From positions 3,410,001 through 3,474,000 of the forward strand of contig NZ_CP074570.1 of assembly GCF_019900845.1 (NCBI RefSeq): a stretch of DNA of 64,000 nucleotides, in the 5' to 3' direction. This document shows, piece after piece, positions 45,767-54,584 of this stretch. The notes below the pieces were generated by a model that had not been told where the DNA came from, did no database searches, and worked only from the letters and a program-made list of their open reading frames with translations. Numbering within the stretch: position 1 is the stretch's first letter; every line of letters begins with the position of its first letter. The position numbers and the translations under genes were made by a program. Source of the DNA: Paraneptunicella aestuarii (GTDB lineage: Bacteria; Pseudomonadota; Gammaproteobacteria; Enterobacterales; Alteromonadaceae).

Positions 45767-47500
45767 ATGATGAAATTAAAGAATGTATTCATTACCGGTG
45801 CGGCCTCCGGCATAGGCAAAGCGACAGCGGAAAAGCTTTATGCGCAAGGTTGGAGCCTCGGGCTTCTGGATCAAAATATCGAACAACTTCAAACCCTCAC
45901 ACAGGAATGGGATAGCAAACGAATTTATTGTTATCACGCCGATATTACCGATGTAAGTGCTCTACAGGCTGCTATCAGTGATTTTTGTGGTCACTTTGAT
46001 GATTGCCTGTCGGTGTTGATTAATAATGCCGGAATATTAAGAGTCGGTCGTTTTGAAGACGTTAGCCTGCAAGATCACAAATTAACAATTGATATAAATA
46101 TCACAGGCACTATCAATCTGTGCCATATGGCATTTCCCTACTTACGTAAGTCAGGCAATGCCACCGTTATCAATTTGTCCTCTGCCAGCACGGTTTACGG
46201 CATACCCGAATTTAACAGCTATTCAGCCTCCAAATCGGCCATTAAAGCCTTTACCGAAGCGTTATCATTGGAATGGCGAGAATACGGAATTCGCGTTTGT
46301 GACGTGGTTCCGCCCTTCGTTGCTACCAACATGTTGGCCACTCAGAAGGCCGTTCCGCCTATCGTTAGCCGATTGGGCGTTGATGTCGTCGCAGAAGACG
46401 TTGCCGAGACTATTATCAGCCAAATTAACGGCTGGTTAATCCATCGTCCGGTAAGCGTTAAGTTTGGGCTGACTCATTTTCTCACTGAAATATTGCCGAC
46501 ATTTGTGCGTCGCCCAGCCATTCAATTTCTTAACCGACCAAGCTTCAAAGGGCTTGACCCCGTTCAGCACTGGATTTGTCGATTTATCGCAGCAGGCCCA
46601 GGTTTACATCGTTTTCCAGTACCTCAGATGCGCACTATTTATAAAACGCTGGACGCATTGCTCGGCCTGCCCGAAGAAACCCATGTTCAGGTAGAAGAAC
46701 GCAGAATATCCGTCACCGACGAGCAACAATTAGGAATACGTATATACCGCCCGGTACAAGACCCCGCTCATACCAGTGCCAGCATGGTGTTTTTTCATGG
46801 TGGGGGATGCGTGATTGGCGATCTGGATACCCACGACAACTTCTGCCGCCAATTAAGCAAAAGCAGTAATATCAACGTTATTTCTGTCGGTTATCGCTTA
46901 GCACCGGAAGCCACGTTTCCTGCCGCTATAGTTGACGCGATTCATGCATGGAACTGGGTTTGTAAGCATACCGATGAACTACAAATTTCAGACCATAGTA
47001 TCGGTATCGGCGGTGATAGTGCGGGAGGTTACATTAGCGCAGTAGTAGGGCGAAGATCGTTGCAAGACACGCTTTCCGTCCAGGTTGAACGCAAGCCAGA
47101 TTACCAATTCATTATGTATCCGGTATTTGATTTTCGTTTTCAATCCGAAGCGCAAAAGCTCTACGGACAAGGGCTCATTCTTACCAGCAACATGATGAAC
47201 CTGTTCCGTAATAGCTATCTAAACTCACCCGACGAAATTACCTTGCCGCAAGTGAGCCCTCTTTTAGATGAAGATGTGTCTGAATCTCCCGCGACCTTTA
47301 TGGTCACAACGGAGTTCGATGTTTTACGTGATGATGGTCTGGCCTATGTGAAACTATTGAAAGATGCAGGTATAAAAGTCAAACATATACATCTGCAAGA
47401 CAGCACTCACGGCTTTTTATCCATGGCTCGATTTAGCAAGGCTATTAAACGACATTTAAGTTCGATCTATCAGGAACTGGCGGAGTTTATTAATGATTAA
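45767..47500 (+). CDS. Fusion of short-chain dehydrogenase and HSL-type alpha/beta-hydrolase
   Basis: The protein has 577 residues. The N-terminal half (1 to about 255) is a classical SDR with TGAASGIGKAT (cofactor), NNAGILR and the YSASK pair (Tyr-x3-Lys). The C-terminal half (about 310-577) is a hormone-sensitive-lipase-type hydrolase with FFHGGGCVIGD (oxyanion hole, about 344-354), GGDSAGG (Ser418), FDVLRDDG (Asp) and THGF (His). The linker (RRPAIQFLNRPSFKG) is short. The architecture would couple ester hydrolysis to alcohol/ketone oxidation, or the reverse. The natural substrate is unknown. GGGGAA precedes the start. Confidence 0.9.
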   Translation: MMKLKNVFITGAASGIGKATAEKLYAQGWSLGLLDQNIEQLQTLTQEWDSKRIYCYHADITDVSALQAAISDFCGHFDDCLSVLINNAGILRVGRFEDVSLQDHKLTIDINITGTINLCHMAFPYLRKSGNATVINLSSASTVYGIPEFNSYSASKSAIKAFTEALSLEWREYGIRVCDVVPPFVATNMLATQKAVPPIVSRLGVDVVAEDVAETIISQINGWLIHRPVSVKFGLTHFLTEILPTFVRRPAIQFLNRPSFKGLDPVQHWICRFIAAGPGLHRFPVPQMRTIYKTLDALLGLPEETHVQVEERRISVTDEQQLGIRIYRPVQDPAHTSASMVFFHGGGCVIGDLDTHDNFCRQLSKSSNINVISVGYRLAPEATFPAAIVDAIHAWNWVCKHTDELQISDHSIGIGGDSAGGYISAVVGRRSLQDTLSVQVERKPDYQFIMYPVFDFRFQSEAQKLYGQGLILTSNMMNLFRNSYLNSPDEITLPQVSPLLDEDVSESPATFMVTTEFDVLRDDGLAYVKLLKDAGIKVKHIHLQDSTHGFLSMARFSKAIKRHLSSIYQELAEFIND

Positions 47501-47667
47501 AAATAGCAACTCTCGATTAAGTCAAACTATCCAGGCAACGTAGAATTCTATTTTTTTACATATTATTAAAAACTGTAAAAAAGAGGTTGGAAAAGCGACA
47601 AATTCCATTATTATAGGTGCGCTGAAATATTTTTTTACATTTATTAAACTGGACGAAGGAATCGTAA

Positions 47668-48054
47668 ATGAAAAACATTTACCGTACTTTAGGGGTATTA
47701 GGAGCCTTAGCACTAGGCGGATGTGCATCCCATTCTAAAGATATCGCTGCGGCTTATGTATCGCCAATCGAATTTGAAAATCACTCCTGTGAACAACTAA
47801 GTGAAGAGTCTCGCCGAGTAAATCGCAGAGCCACTCAGTTAGCTGGAAATATCGATGAAACTGCAAGCAACGACAGCGTGCAAATGGGCGTTGGTCTAGT
47901 GTTGTTCTGGCCAGCATTATTCTTCCTTGATGGAGACGGCACTCAAGCCCAGGAATACGCTCGCTTAAAAGGCGAAATGGAAGCAATTGAAATCGCTTAT
48001 TCAAAGAAAAGCTGCTCTAGCGCAGAAAAAGAAAGCTCAAAACAAGAAGGCTAA
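47668..48054 (+). CDS. Small lipoprotein of unknown function
   Basis: The protein has 128 residues with lipobox LALGGC (Cys19). The mature part has a conserved-looking segment SVQMGVGLVLFWPALFFLDG (about 70-90), hydrophobic enough to insert in a membrane or form a hairpin. It ends in a charged tail (EYARLKGEMEAIEIAYSKK). Similar GVGLVLFWPALF-type lipoproteins are common in proteobacteria, but the function is not known to me. It ends before a long inverted repeat. Confidence 0.8.
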   Translation: MKNIYRTLGVLGALALGGCASHSKDIAAAYVSPIEFENHSCEQLSEESRRVNRRATQLAGNIDETASNDSVQMGVGLVLFWPALFFLDGDGTQAQEYARLKGEMEAIEIAYSKKSCSSAEKESSKQEG

Positions 48055-48063
48055 ACTCAACTC

Positions 48064-48108
48064 ATTCATGATGGGGAATTATTTTAAATTTCATTCTCCA
48101 TCATGAAT
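48064..48108. terminator. Long imperfect hairpin between convergent genes
   Basis: ATTCATGATGG and CCATCATGAAT are complementary arms around an AT-rich centre (48064-48108). They lie between the plus-strand lipoprotein gene and the minus-strand acyl-CoA operon. It is a likely bidirectional terminator. Confidence 0.65.
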
Positions 48109-48141
48109 CATTAAATTACTCTTCATCTTCCTAAACACACT

Positions 48142-48843
48142 TTAGGTGTAAGTCAGAAACTCTCTGAGATCATCCCCTTCAAAAGCGGTATGCTCATTGA
48201 GTGACGCCAGATAAGGCTTACCTTTTGAAAGCACAATCTTGGTAATACCACAATTCACCAAGGTACGATTCATACGCATCAACTCAGTGTCATTGACTCC
48301 CAAACAGGCTTGCGAAATTAACGAAATAGGCCCGCCAGAAGTGAACACAAAAGCCTTTTGCTGAGACTGTAATTGCTCGCTTAATGTATTCAAACCTCCA
48401 TGAACCCGCTGCTTAAACGCACTCCAGCTTTCAGGATAATCTCCGTCAAATTCACCACTCATCCAGCGGGCAATTGCCGATTCAAACATCAGCATAAACT
48501 GCTGTTTAGGGTTGGTGGCATCAGCCAGGTATTGTTTGGTGGAAGCAGGAGTCGCTAGCCGAGCATCAAAGGCCCCCAGAATGGCTTGATGATCATACTC
48601 ATTCCAGTCTGGGGATGAAATCGTACTCGCCCCTATTCCGTCCCCAAACGCTTGTAACGCCTTATCTGCGGTTTGTTTATGGCGCAACATAGTACCGGTA
48701 ATAACAACATTGGGAGCACGGGTTTTTGCCGCTAAGCTATGCCCAACCATTTCAGCTTGCTGATGCCCAAGCTCAGATAACTCATCATAGTTGTCTTTGC
48801 CAAAACTGGCTTGCCCGTGACGAACCAAATAAATAACAGCCAT
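48142..48843 (-). CDS. Histidine-phosphatase family protein (phosphoglycerate-mutase-like)
   Basis: The protein has 233 residues with the phosphohistidine motif LVRHGQASFG (His9). The second half carries VFTSGGPIS near residue 167, where the second catalytic His is expected but Ser-Gly-Gly is found. It is the last gene of the acyl-CoA dehydrogenase operon, 4 nt after the kinase-like gene. Family members dephosphorylate small molecules or proteins. Given the operon it may act on a phosphorylated acyl intermediate, but this is inference. Confidence 0.85.
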   Translation of the reverse strand: MAVIYLVRHGQASFGKDNYDELSELGHQQAEMVGHSLAAKTRAPNVVITGTMLRHKQTADKALQAFGDGIGASTISSPDWNEYDHQAILGAFDARLATPASTKQYLADATNPKQQFMLMFESAIARWMSGEFDGDYPESWSAFKQRVHGGLNTLSEQLQSQQKAFVFTSGGPISLISQACLGVNDTELMRMNRTLVNCGITKIVLSKGKPYLASLNEHTAFEGDDLREFLTYT

Positions 48844-48847
48844 GCGC

Positions 48848-49996
48848 TTATCCTTGCTGACGAGTCACTTTCCACGCTCGCCAAATCAAATAATTCACAA
48901 AGATCCAAAAACGCTTATAGGCAGGGTTACGAGTTTGCTTGTGATGATATCGATAGTAAATCTGCTGCACGATAACGGCTAATCGGAACAAACCATAAGC
49001 TTCATAAAAGGTGAAATCTGACTTTTCGAACCCCATTTTCTGGCAGTAATAATCGATCACTTCATCACGAGTTAGCATACCCGTCAAATGAGTCGGTTGG
49101 CGTCGCATCATTTGTGCCAGAAAATCATCCTTAGGTTCTACCCAATAAGCCAAGGTGTTACCCAAATCCATCATGGGATCGCCCAGCGTCGCCATCTCCC
49201 AATCCAGTATGCCTAAAACATGAGAAATATCTTCAGGGTCGAGTACGGCATTATCGAAGCGAAAATCGTTGTGAATAATGCAAATACGCTCTTTGGTTGG
49301 CATATTTTGACGTAACCATTGAATGACGGATTTTCCCGAGGTGACATTCCAGGTTTTGGCTTTTTCATAGCGACCTATCCAACCTTCGATCTGTCTTTCA
49401 ACGTAACCCGCTCCTTTACCAATATGCTCTAATCCAGCGCTCTGATAATCAACACTGTGCAGCTCAATCAGGCAATCCAGCACAGATTTACACATTTGGT
49501 TAATACTAATTGGATCGACTTCAATATCTTTAGGGAGATTCTTACGAGGTATCACCCCCGTAAGCTTTTCCATCAAATAAAACTCGGCACCAATCACGGT
49601 TTCATCTTCACAGAAAGCCAGCATTTGAGGCACATAGGGATAAACCGGTTTAAGCGCCTGTTGCAGCTTAAACTCTCGCCCCATGTCGTGAGCGCCTTTG
49701 GCTTTTGTTCCCGCAGGAGCTCGACGTAATATCAATTCTTTACCTGGGTAGCTCAGACAATATGTCCAATTGGACGCTCCTCCAGAATATTGCGTCACCA
49801 CTGGTTCGTCTTGCAGCATGTCCGGGCTGACCCAACTGTGTTGTTCCGGATCCGCATAATGCTCACGCAGCCATTGTCTAAAACTGGTAGTATCAAGCTC
49901 TTCTCCAGTTCGAACCGAACCGGCTCTATCCAGCACCTTGGAATGATTTTCCATACTCTTCTTTGAATTCGTCTTTTCCAAAGTCTTATCAGACAT
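48848..49996 (-). CDS. Aminoglycoside-phosphotransferase-fold kinase (ACAD10/11-associated)
   Basis: The protein has 382 residues. The kinase-like fold shows LILRRAPAGTKAKGAHDMGRE, the Brenner motif IIHNDFRFDNAVLD (catalytic Asp, about 255) and GILDWEMATLGDPMMDLG (metal Asp). The same phosphotransferase plus acyl-CoA dehydrogenase pairing occurs as a fusion in human ACAD10/11, which act on 4-hydroxy fatty acyl-CoAs through a phosphorylated intermediate. The operon partners (ACAD, SDR, histidine phosphatase) fit that role. It overlaps the SDR gene by 8 nt. Confidence 0.88.
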   Translation of the reverse strand: MSDKTLEKTNSKKSMENHSKVLDRAGSVRTGEELDTTSFRQWLREHYADPEQHSWVSPDMLQDEPVVTQYSGGASNWTYCLSYPGKELILRRAPAGTKAKGAHDMGREFKLQQALKPVYPYVPQMLAFCEDETVIGAEFYLMEKLTGVIPRKNLPKDIEVDPISINQMCKSVLDCLIELHSVDYQSAGLEHIGKGAGYVERQIEGWIGRYEKAKTWNVTSGKSVIQWLRQNMPTKERICIIHNDFRFDNAVLDPEDISHVLGILDWEMATLGDPMMDLGNTLAYWVEPKDDFLAQMMRRQPTHLTGMLTRDEVIDYYCQKMGFEKSDFTFYEAYGLFRLAVIVQQIYYRYHHKQTRNPAYKRFWIFVNYLIWRAWKVTRQQG

Positions 49997-50834
49997 TGCT
50001 TTTACCCTTGCGACGGAATTTGGTAGTTTGTTTGGTCATCATGTTCAAGTACCAAGATTCAGGCAACCAGCGCTTTAAACTAAAGACTCGTTTGCCTTCA
50101 GCGTGAGTCTGGATCATGAATTGGCCTTTCTGAACCGCCTTATAAGCGATATCGGCGACTTGATCAGCGTTAACACTGGAACGCTCCAGAAGCTTATTCA
50201 CAACCTCTTTCATAACCGGATTGCCACTACGCACTGATTCATGAAGATTGGTTTTGAAAAATGCCGGGCACAACACACTCACGCCGATATTGTCATCAAC
50301 CAATTCCAAGCGCATGGATTCTGAAAAACTCACCAACGCTGCTTTTACCGCACAGTAACTGCCCATTAAGGGCATAGGAGTAACGCCTGCTTGCGATGCC
50401 ACATTGAGAAAGTAGCCATATCCCTGCTGTTTAAATACCGGGGCAAATACTTGGGTAAAGCGAACCGCACCAAACAGATTAATATCGAACACCCACTGCC
50501 ATTGTTCCATGCTTTCGTCTTGCAGAGCACCGCCCGTTGCCACACCCGCATTGTTAACCACAATATCGACCCCACCCCATTGGGCAACAACCTGATCACG
50601 TACTGCCTCAATGTCACTTTGACGAGTAATATCACAATGCCAATACAGCACTTCCGAACCTTGCTTTCTTAACTCCTGAGCCGTCGCTTCTCCGCGCTCG
50701 TCATTGACATCAACGATGCATATTTTCACACCACCCTTTTTATCTCCTTCTCTGGCCCAACGTTGAGCTAATGCCTTACCTAAACCAGAGGCGCCACCGG
50801 TAATGAGAATTCGTGTTGGATTTGTCTTTGTCAT
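49989..50834 (-). CDS. Short-chain dehydrogenase of the acyl-CoA operon
   Basis: The protein has 281 residues with TGGASGLGKALAQRW (cofactor), NNAGVATGG and SYCAVKAALVS (Tyr-x3-Lys). It overlaps the ACAD gene by 4 nt and the kinase-like gene by 8 nt, so the operon is tightly coupled. It likely oxidises or reduces a hydroxy/keto acyl intermediate of the pathway. The C-terminal basic tail (KFRRKGKSNV) is not typical and could mediate membrane or partner contact. Confidence 0.9.
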   Translation of the reverse strand: MTKTNPTRILITGGASGLGKALAQRWAREGDKKGGVKICIVDVNDERGEATAQELRKQGSEVLYWHCDITRQSDIEAVRDQVVAQWGGVDIVVNNAGVATGGALQDESMEQWQWVFDINLFGAVRFTQVFAPVFKQQGYGYFLNVASQAGVTPMPLMGSYCAVKAALVSFSESMRLELVDDNIGVSVLCPAFFKTNLHESVRSGNPVMKEVVNKLLERSSVNADQVADIAYKAVQKGQFMIQTHAEGKRVFSLKRWLPESWYLNMMTKQTTKFRRKGKSNV

Positions 50835-52051
50835 AGGTATTTTTTCATTTCCAGTCGAGAAACCATGCCCATATGCACTTCGTCAGGCCCGTCGGCTAGT
50901 CGTAATGTTCTTGCCATAGTCGCGAAAAAGGCCAGAGGAAAATCACCGCTTACACCAGCTCCACCATGCATTTGTATCGCCATATCGACGACTGATTGCA
51001 ACATATTCGGCACAACCACTTTGATAGCAGAAATCTCGGTCATCGCCTGTTTCACGCCCAAAGTATCAATTTTCCAGGCAGCATTGAGAGTTAATAATCG
51101 AGCTTGATCGATTGCCATTCTCGCTTGGGAAATGCGCTCCTGATTGCCACCTAACTTAATAATCGGCTTACCAAAGGCTTCACGAGACATGCCGCGCAAA
51201 ATGGCTAATTGTAGAGAGCGTTCTGCTGCCCCAATCGCCCGCATACAATGATGAATGCGACCTGGCCCCAAGCGTCCTTGCGCAATCGCAAAGCCCTTAC
51301 CCATACCCATAATCAAATTGCTCTTGGGAACTCGTACATTGTGCAGCGACATTTCGCCATGACCGTAAGGCGCGTCGTAATCATTACAGGCCGTGAGCAT
51401 ACGCTCAATTTTCACACCCGGCGTATTCAAAGGCACCAGCACCATGGCATGGCGACTGTGTTTCTCCGCTTCCGGGTTGGAAAGCCCCATGACAATAGCA
51501 ATCTCGGCATTAGGATGACCAAGGCCGGTTGTCCACCATTTACGCCCATTCACCACCACTTCGTCACCGTCTTCTACGATAGTACAGGCCATGTTAGTGG
51601 CATCGGACGAAGCAACGTCGGGTTCAGTCATACCAAATACAGAACGGATTTTTCCAGCCAGCAATGGCTTTAGCCATTGTTCTTGTTGGGCTTTAGAGCC
51701 GAAGTGATAGAGCACTTCCATATTGCCCGTGTCGGGAGCATTACAATTGAATATTTCCGGCGCAAACATGCATTTGCCCATTTCTTCAGCCAAGGGAGCA
51801 TAATCAACGCAGCTTAGTCCCTTGCCTAACTCGACATCCGGCAAAAACAGGTTCCACAATCCCTCTGCCTTGGCTTTTTCTTTCAGTACATTGATCTGAG
51901 GATGTACCTGCCATTTTTGCCAGTCACCATGATCATTCAACTTGTGATTTTCTTGTAACAACTGAGCTTCAACCGGGAACACATGCTGTTCCATAAAAGC
52001 TTTCACTCTTGCCAGATAATCCTGACATATTTCGCTATGCTCAAAATTCAT
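50831..52051 (-). CDS. Acyl-CoA dehydrogenase (ACAD10/11-like)
   Basis: The protein has 406 residues with the ACAD fold. It shows VFGMTEPDVASSDATNM, VNGRKWWTTGLGHPNAEIA and, near the C-terminus, MHGGAGVSGDFPLA with LRLADGPDEVHMGMVSRLE, which holds the conserved R-x-A-D-G-P-D-E-V-H segment (catalytic Glu region). The flavoenzyme oxidises acyl-CoAs to enoyl-CoAs. It is the first gene of the four-gene operon and is divergent from a LysR gene. The 121-bp spacer between them has the near-symmetric GTGAAA(A)T/ATTTTCAC arms. Confidence 0.95.
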   Translation of the reverse strand: MNFEHSEICQDYLARVKAFMEQHVFPVEAQLLQENHKLNDHGDWQKWQVHPQINVLKEKAKAEGLWNLFLPDVELGKGLSCVDYAPLAEEMGKCMFAPEIFNCNAPDTGNMEVLYHFGSKAQQEQWLKPLLAGKIRSVFGMTEPDVASSDATNMACTIVEDGDEVVVNGRKWWTTGLGHPNAEIAIVMGLSNPEAEKHSRHAMVLVPLNTPGVKIERMLTACNDYDAPYGHGEMSLHNVRVPKSNLIMGMGKGFAIAQGRLGPGRIHHCMRAIGAAERSLQLAILRGMSREAFGKPIIKLGGNQERISQARMAIDQARLLTLNAAWKIDTLGVKQAMTEISAIKVVVPNMLQSVVDMAIQMHGGAGVSGDFPLAFFATMARTLRLADGPDEVHMGMVSRLEMKKYL

Positions 52052-52172
52052 CGTCTGTCTCGTATTAACGTGCTCTAGCCATATTAAAGGTTTTTGTTAA
52101 TGAATAGAGTGAAATATACTATGAAACCATTATGAATCATTTTCACAATGAAAGAGAAAACTGAGGCAACGA

Positions 52173-53078
52173 ATGCAACAACTCGATCTAAATCTGCTGA
52201 AAGTCTTCGAGAGCTTATACCGGGAACAGAATATGACCCGAACGGCAGATATTCTGAATATCACACCATCGGCAGTAAGCCACGCCGTTAAACGCCTAAG
52301 AGATTCATTGAACGACCCTCTATTTGTGCGTCAAGGCGCAAGTATGCAACCTACCCCGGCTTGTCGTCGAATTGCACCTCAACTGCTCGCCAACTTACAT
52401 CAGCTCAGAAAAACCCTACAACAGTTGATGGATTTTGACCCTGCAACCACAGAGCAAACCTTTAATCTGGCGATTCATAGTGCGCTGGAACCTTTATTTA
52501 TTCCTTATCTATACCCAGAGCTACATAAATTAGCCCCCAAAGCGACGCTTATTTGCAAGCCTCTAGACAGAAACAAACTACAAAGAGAAATGGCAGCCGG
52601 GCTGGTAGATGTTGCCATTGATGTCGCGCAACCCTTGGGCTCACCTATTCAGCACTTGCAGCTTTCCAGAGCGCCCTTTAGTGTTTTGATGAAACGAGCA
52701 CATCCTTTAGCTAACGCACTGACGCAAGAGAATTATCTGGAAGCACAGCATATTGCCGTCTCCAATCGAGCCAAAGGCATGGTAATGGAAGATATCGCTT
52801 TGCAGCAGCAAGGGCTAATACGACACATAGCGATGCGCTGCCAAACCTTTCAAACCGCCTGCAAAATTGTAGAAAACAGTGAACTGTTGTTGACGCTGCC
52901 CGGCATCATCGCCCAACAAAATCTGAGCGAGCAATTAATTGTCACGCCTTTACATCTCTCACTCCCGGATATTGAAACTCACTTATATTGGCATGAAAAC
53001 ACCACCCACGATGCTTCGTTACAGTGGTTTAGGGAGCAAGTGCAAAAACAATGGGAAAGCGTTGATGATGGCGAATAA
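52173..53078 (+). CDS. LysR-type transcriptional regulator
   Basis: The protein has 301 residues. The N-terminal winged HTH (about 3-62) has LLKVFESLYREQNMTRTADI, then TPSAVSHAVKRLR, the LysR signature. The effector-binding domain (about 90-295) includes PFSVLMKRAHPLA. The gene is divergent from the acyl-CoA operon, which suggests local control of that operon, as is typical for LTTRs. GAGG lies 7 nt before the start. The effector is unknown. Confidence 0.93.
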   Translation: MQQLDLNLLKVFESLYREQNMTRTADILNITPSAVSHAVKRLRDSLNDPLFVRQGASMQPTPACRRIAPQLLANLHQLRKTLQQLMDFDPATTEQTFNLAIHSALEPLFIPYLYPELHKLAPKATLICKPLDRNKLQREMAAGLVDVAIDVAQPLGSPIQHLQLSRAPFSVLMKRAHPLANALTQENYLEAQHIAVSNRAKGMVMEDIALQQQGLIRHIAMRCQTFQTACKIVENSELLLTLPGIIAQQNLSEQLIVTPLHLSLPDIETHLYWHENTTHDASLQWFREQVQKQWESVDDGE

Positions 53079-53559
53079 CTCGGTGTAATTCCATCTTGGA
53101 GCTTATGAAGCTTGGAATTTATGAAGAGCGACGCTACAAAAATAAAGAGAATCAGGCAATAACGTGTAATCCATGCTGAACTCCGCCAAAATAGTCAAAT
53201 TTCTTTTCAAAGAACAAAGTGCTCTTGATCTGCGCCACCAGGTGTACCGGATTCATCTGCATATAACAAATACATATAGTCCCTTTATGATTCGTTAAGC
53301 TAAAAACAAAATTTAAGAAGATAGAAAGGAGTAGGCGGAGGAAAGGGCAACAGCCCAGCAAACCACAATAAGGCAGCCTGCCAATCCAGATTGTTTCCAA
53401 CCGCGAAAAAATTCTAGGAAAACACGATTAATATTGCAAGCACTATTTTTGTACGAAATATATGCCTCATTCACCTGAGTATTAAACCTCAGGAAGAGTC
53501 TTATTTCCGCTTCCCGAGGTTAGTATTCAAATCAAATATAATCCAAAAACCACTAAAAC
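53079..53559. other. Intergenic region after the LysR gene
   Basis: About 480 bp without a supported gene. An 82-codon reverse frame (53152-53400) has no ribosome-binding site and an atypical Cys-rich sequence. The stretch near 53400-53540 is AT-rich and could hold the 3' untranslated region of the peroxiredoxin gene. Confidence 0.4.
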
Positions 53560-54300
53560 TTACTCCGCAAAATGCGCAGCCAATTCCTCGCTGCCACCAA
53601 TATGCTTACCGCCAATGAAAACTTGCGGTACAGTTTCGCGTCCAGTCACGGCCTTTAATGAGGTTAAAGTGGCGTCTTTACCTAATACAATCTCTTCATA
53701 ACGAACGCCTTTTTCATCCAATAAAGCTTTTGCTCTGGTGCAGTAACCACAACCCGGCTTGGTAAAGATAGACACAGGCTCGGGTGCTTTTGCTTGTGGA
53801 TTTATGTAATGCAACATGGTGTCAGCGTCTGACACCTCAAACGGATCGCCTGCTACATCAGGTTCGATAAACATTTTTTCAATCACACCATCTTTCACCA
53901 ACATGGAATAGCGCCAGCTACGCTCGCCGAAGCCCAAATCCTGCTTGTCGACCAGCATCCCCATTCCTCGTGTAAAGTCGCCATTGCCATCAGGGATCAA
54001 TGTCACATTGTCTGATTCCTGATCGGCTGCCCAAGCGTTCATAACAAAGGTGTCGTTTACGGAAACACAGACAATTTCATCAACACCATTTTGCTTGAAG
54101 GTGTCTGCCAATTCGTTAAAACGTGGCAAATGGGTAGATGAACAGGTTGGGGTAAAAGCGCCCGGCAAAGAAAACAAAACCACTGTGCGCCCGTTAAAAA
54201 TGTCGTCGGTTGTACGCAATTTCCATTCATTGTTGTCTCGGATTTTAAACACGACACGCGGTACAACTTGACCTTCTCTGTTTTGTAATTTCTGACTCAT
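53560..54300 (-). CDS. Hybrid peroxiredoxin-glutaredoxin (Prx5-Grx)
   Basis: The protein has 246 residues from the ATG at 54300, with GAGGA 8 nt upstream. The N-terminal Prx5-type domain (about 1-165) has the peroxidatic Cys in GAFTPTCSSTHLP (Cys53). The C-terminal glutaredoxin domain (about 174-246) has KPGCGYCTRA (Cys184, Cys187) and TVPQVFIGGKHIGGSEEL. The fusion, known from Haemophilus and marine gammaproteobacteria, reduces peroxides with glutathione and no separate Grx. It is monocistronic; an OxyR-type site was not checked in detail. Confidence 0.95.
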   Translation of the reverse strand: MSQKLQNREGQVVPRVVFKIRDNNEWKLRTTDDIFNGRTVVLFSLPGAFTPTCSSTHLPRFNELADTFKQNGVDEIVCVSVNDTFVMNAWAADQESDNVTLIPDGNGDFTRGMGMLVDKQDLGFGERSWRYSMLVKDGVIEKMFIEPDVAGDPFEVSDADTMLHYINPQAKAPEPVSIFTKPGCGYCTRAKALLDEKGVRYEEIVLGKDATLTSLKAVTGRETVPQVFIGGKHIGGSEELAAHFAE

Positions 54301-54584
54301 AATCACTTCCTCTAAAAACGGATAATTAAATTGAATAGGTTTTACTTAACTGCTGGAGACAAGTTTAGGAGAATAAGAAATTTATAAAAAATGATTAAAA
54401 CACATCATCAAAATCTATTTATTAGATTAATAAGCTAGAAAGGCAAAAAGAATGAGAAATTGAACGTAATGGAAAGCAATTCAATGTATGAATCAAAACA
54501 ACTACATGTGATTGCGGTCAAGCCACCAGCCCATTACACTAGCTCTCAAACAGGCCAAATTTAGGTCGCAAACACAGTAAAGTC

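Noticed and set aside
53152..53400. 82-codon reverse frame after the LysR gene
   Set aside because: Cys- and Leu-rich chance translation without a Shine-Dalgarno sequence, lying in a non-coding tail.
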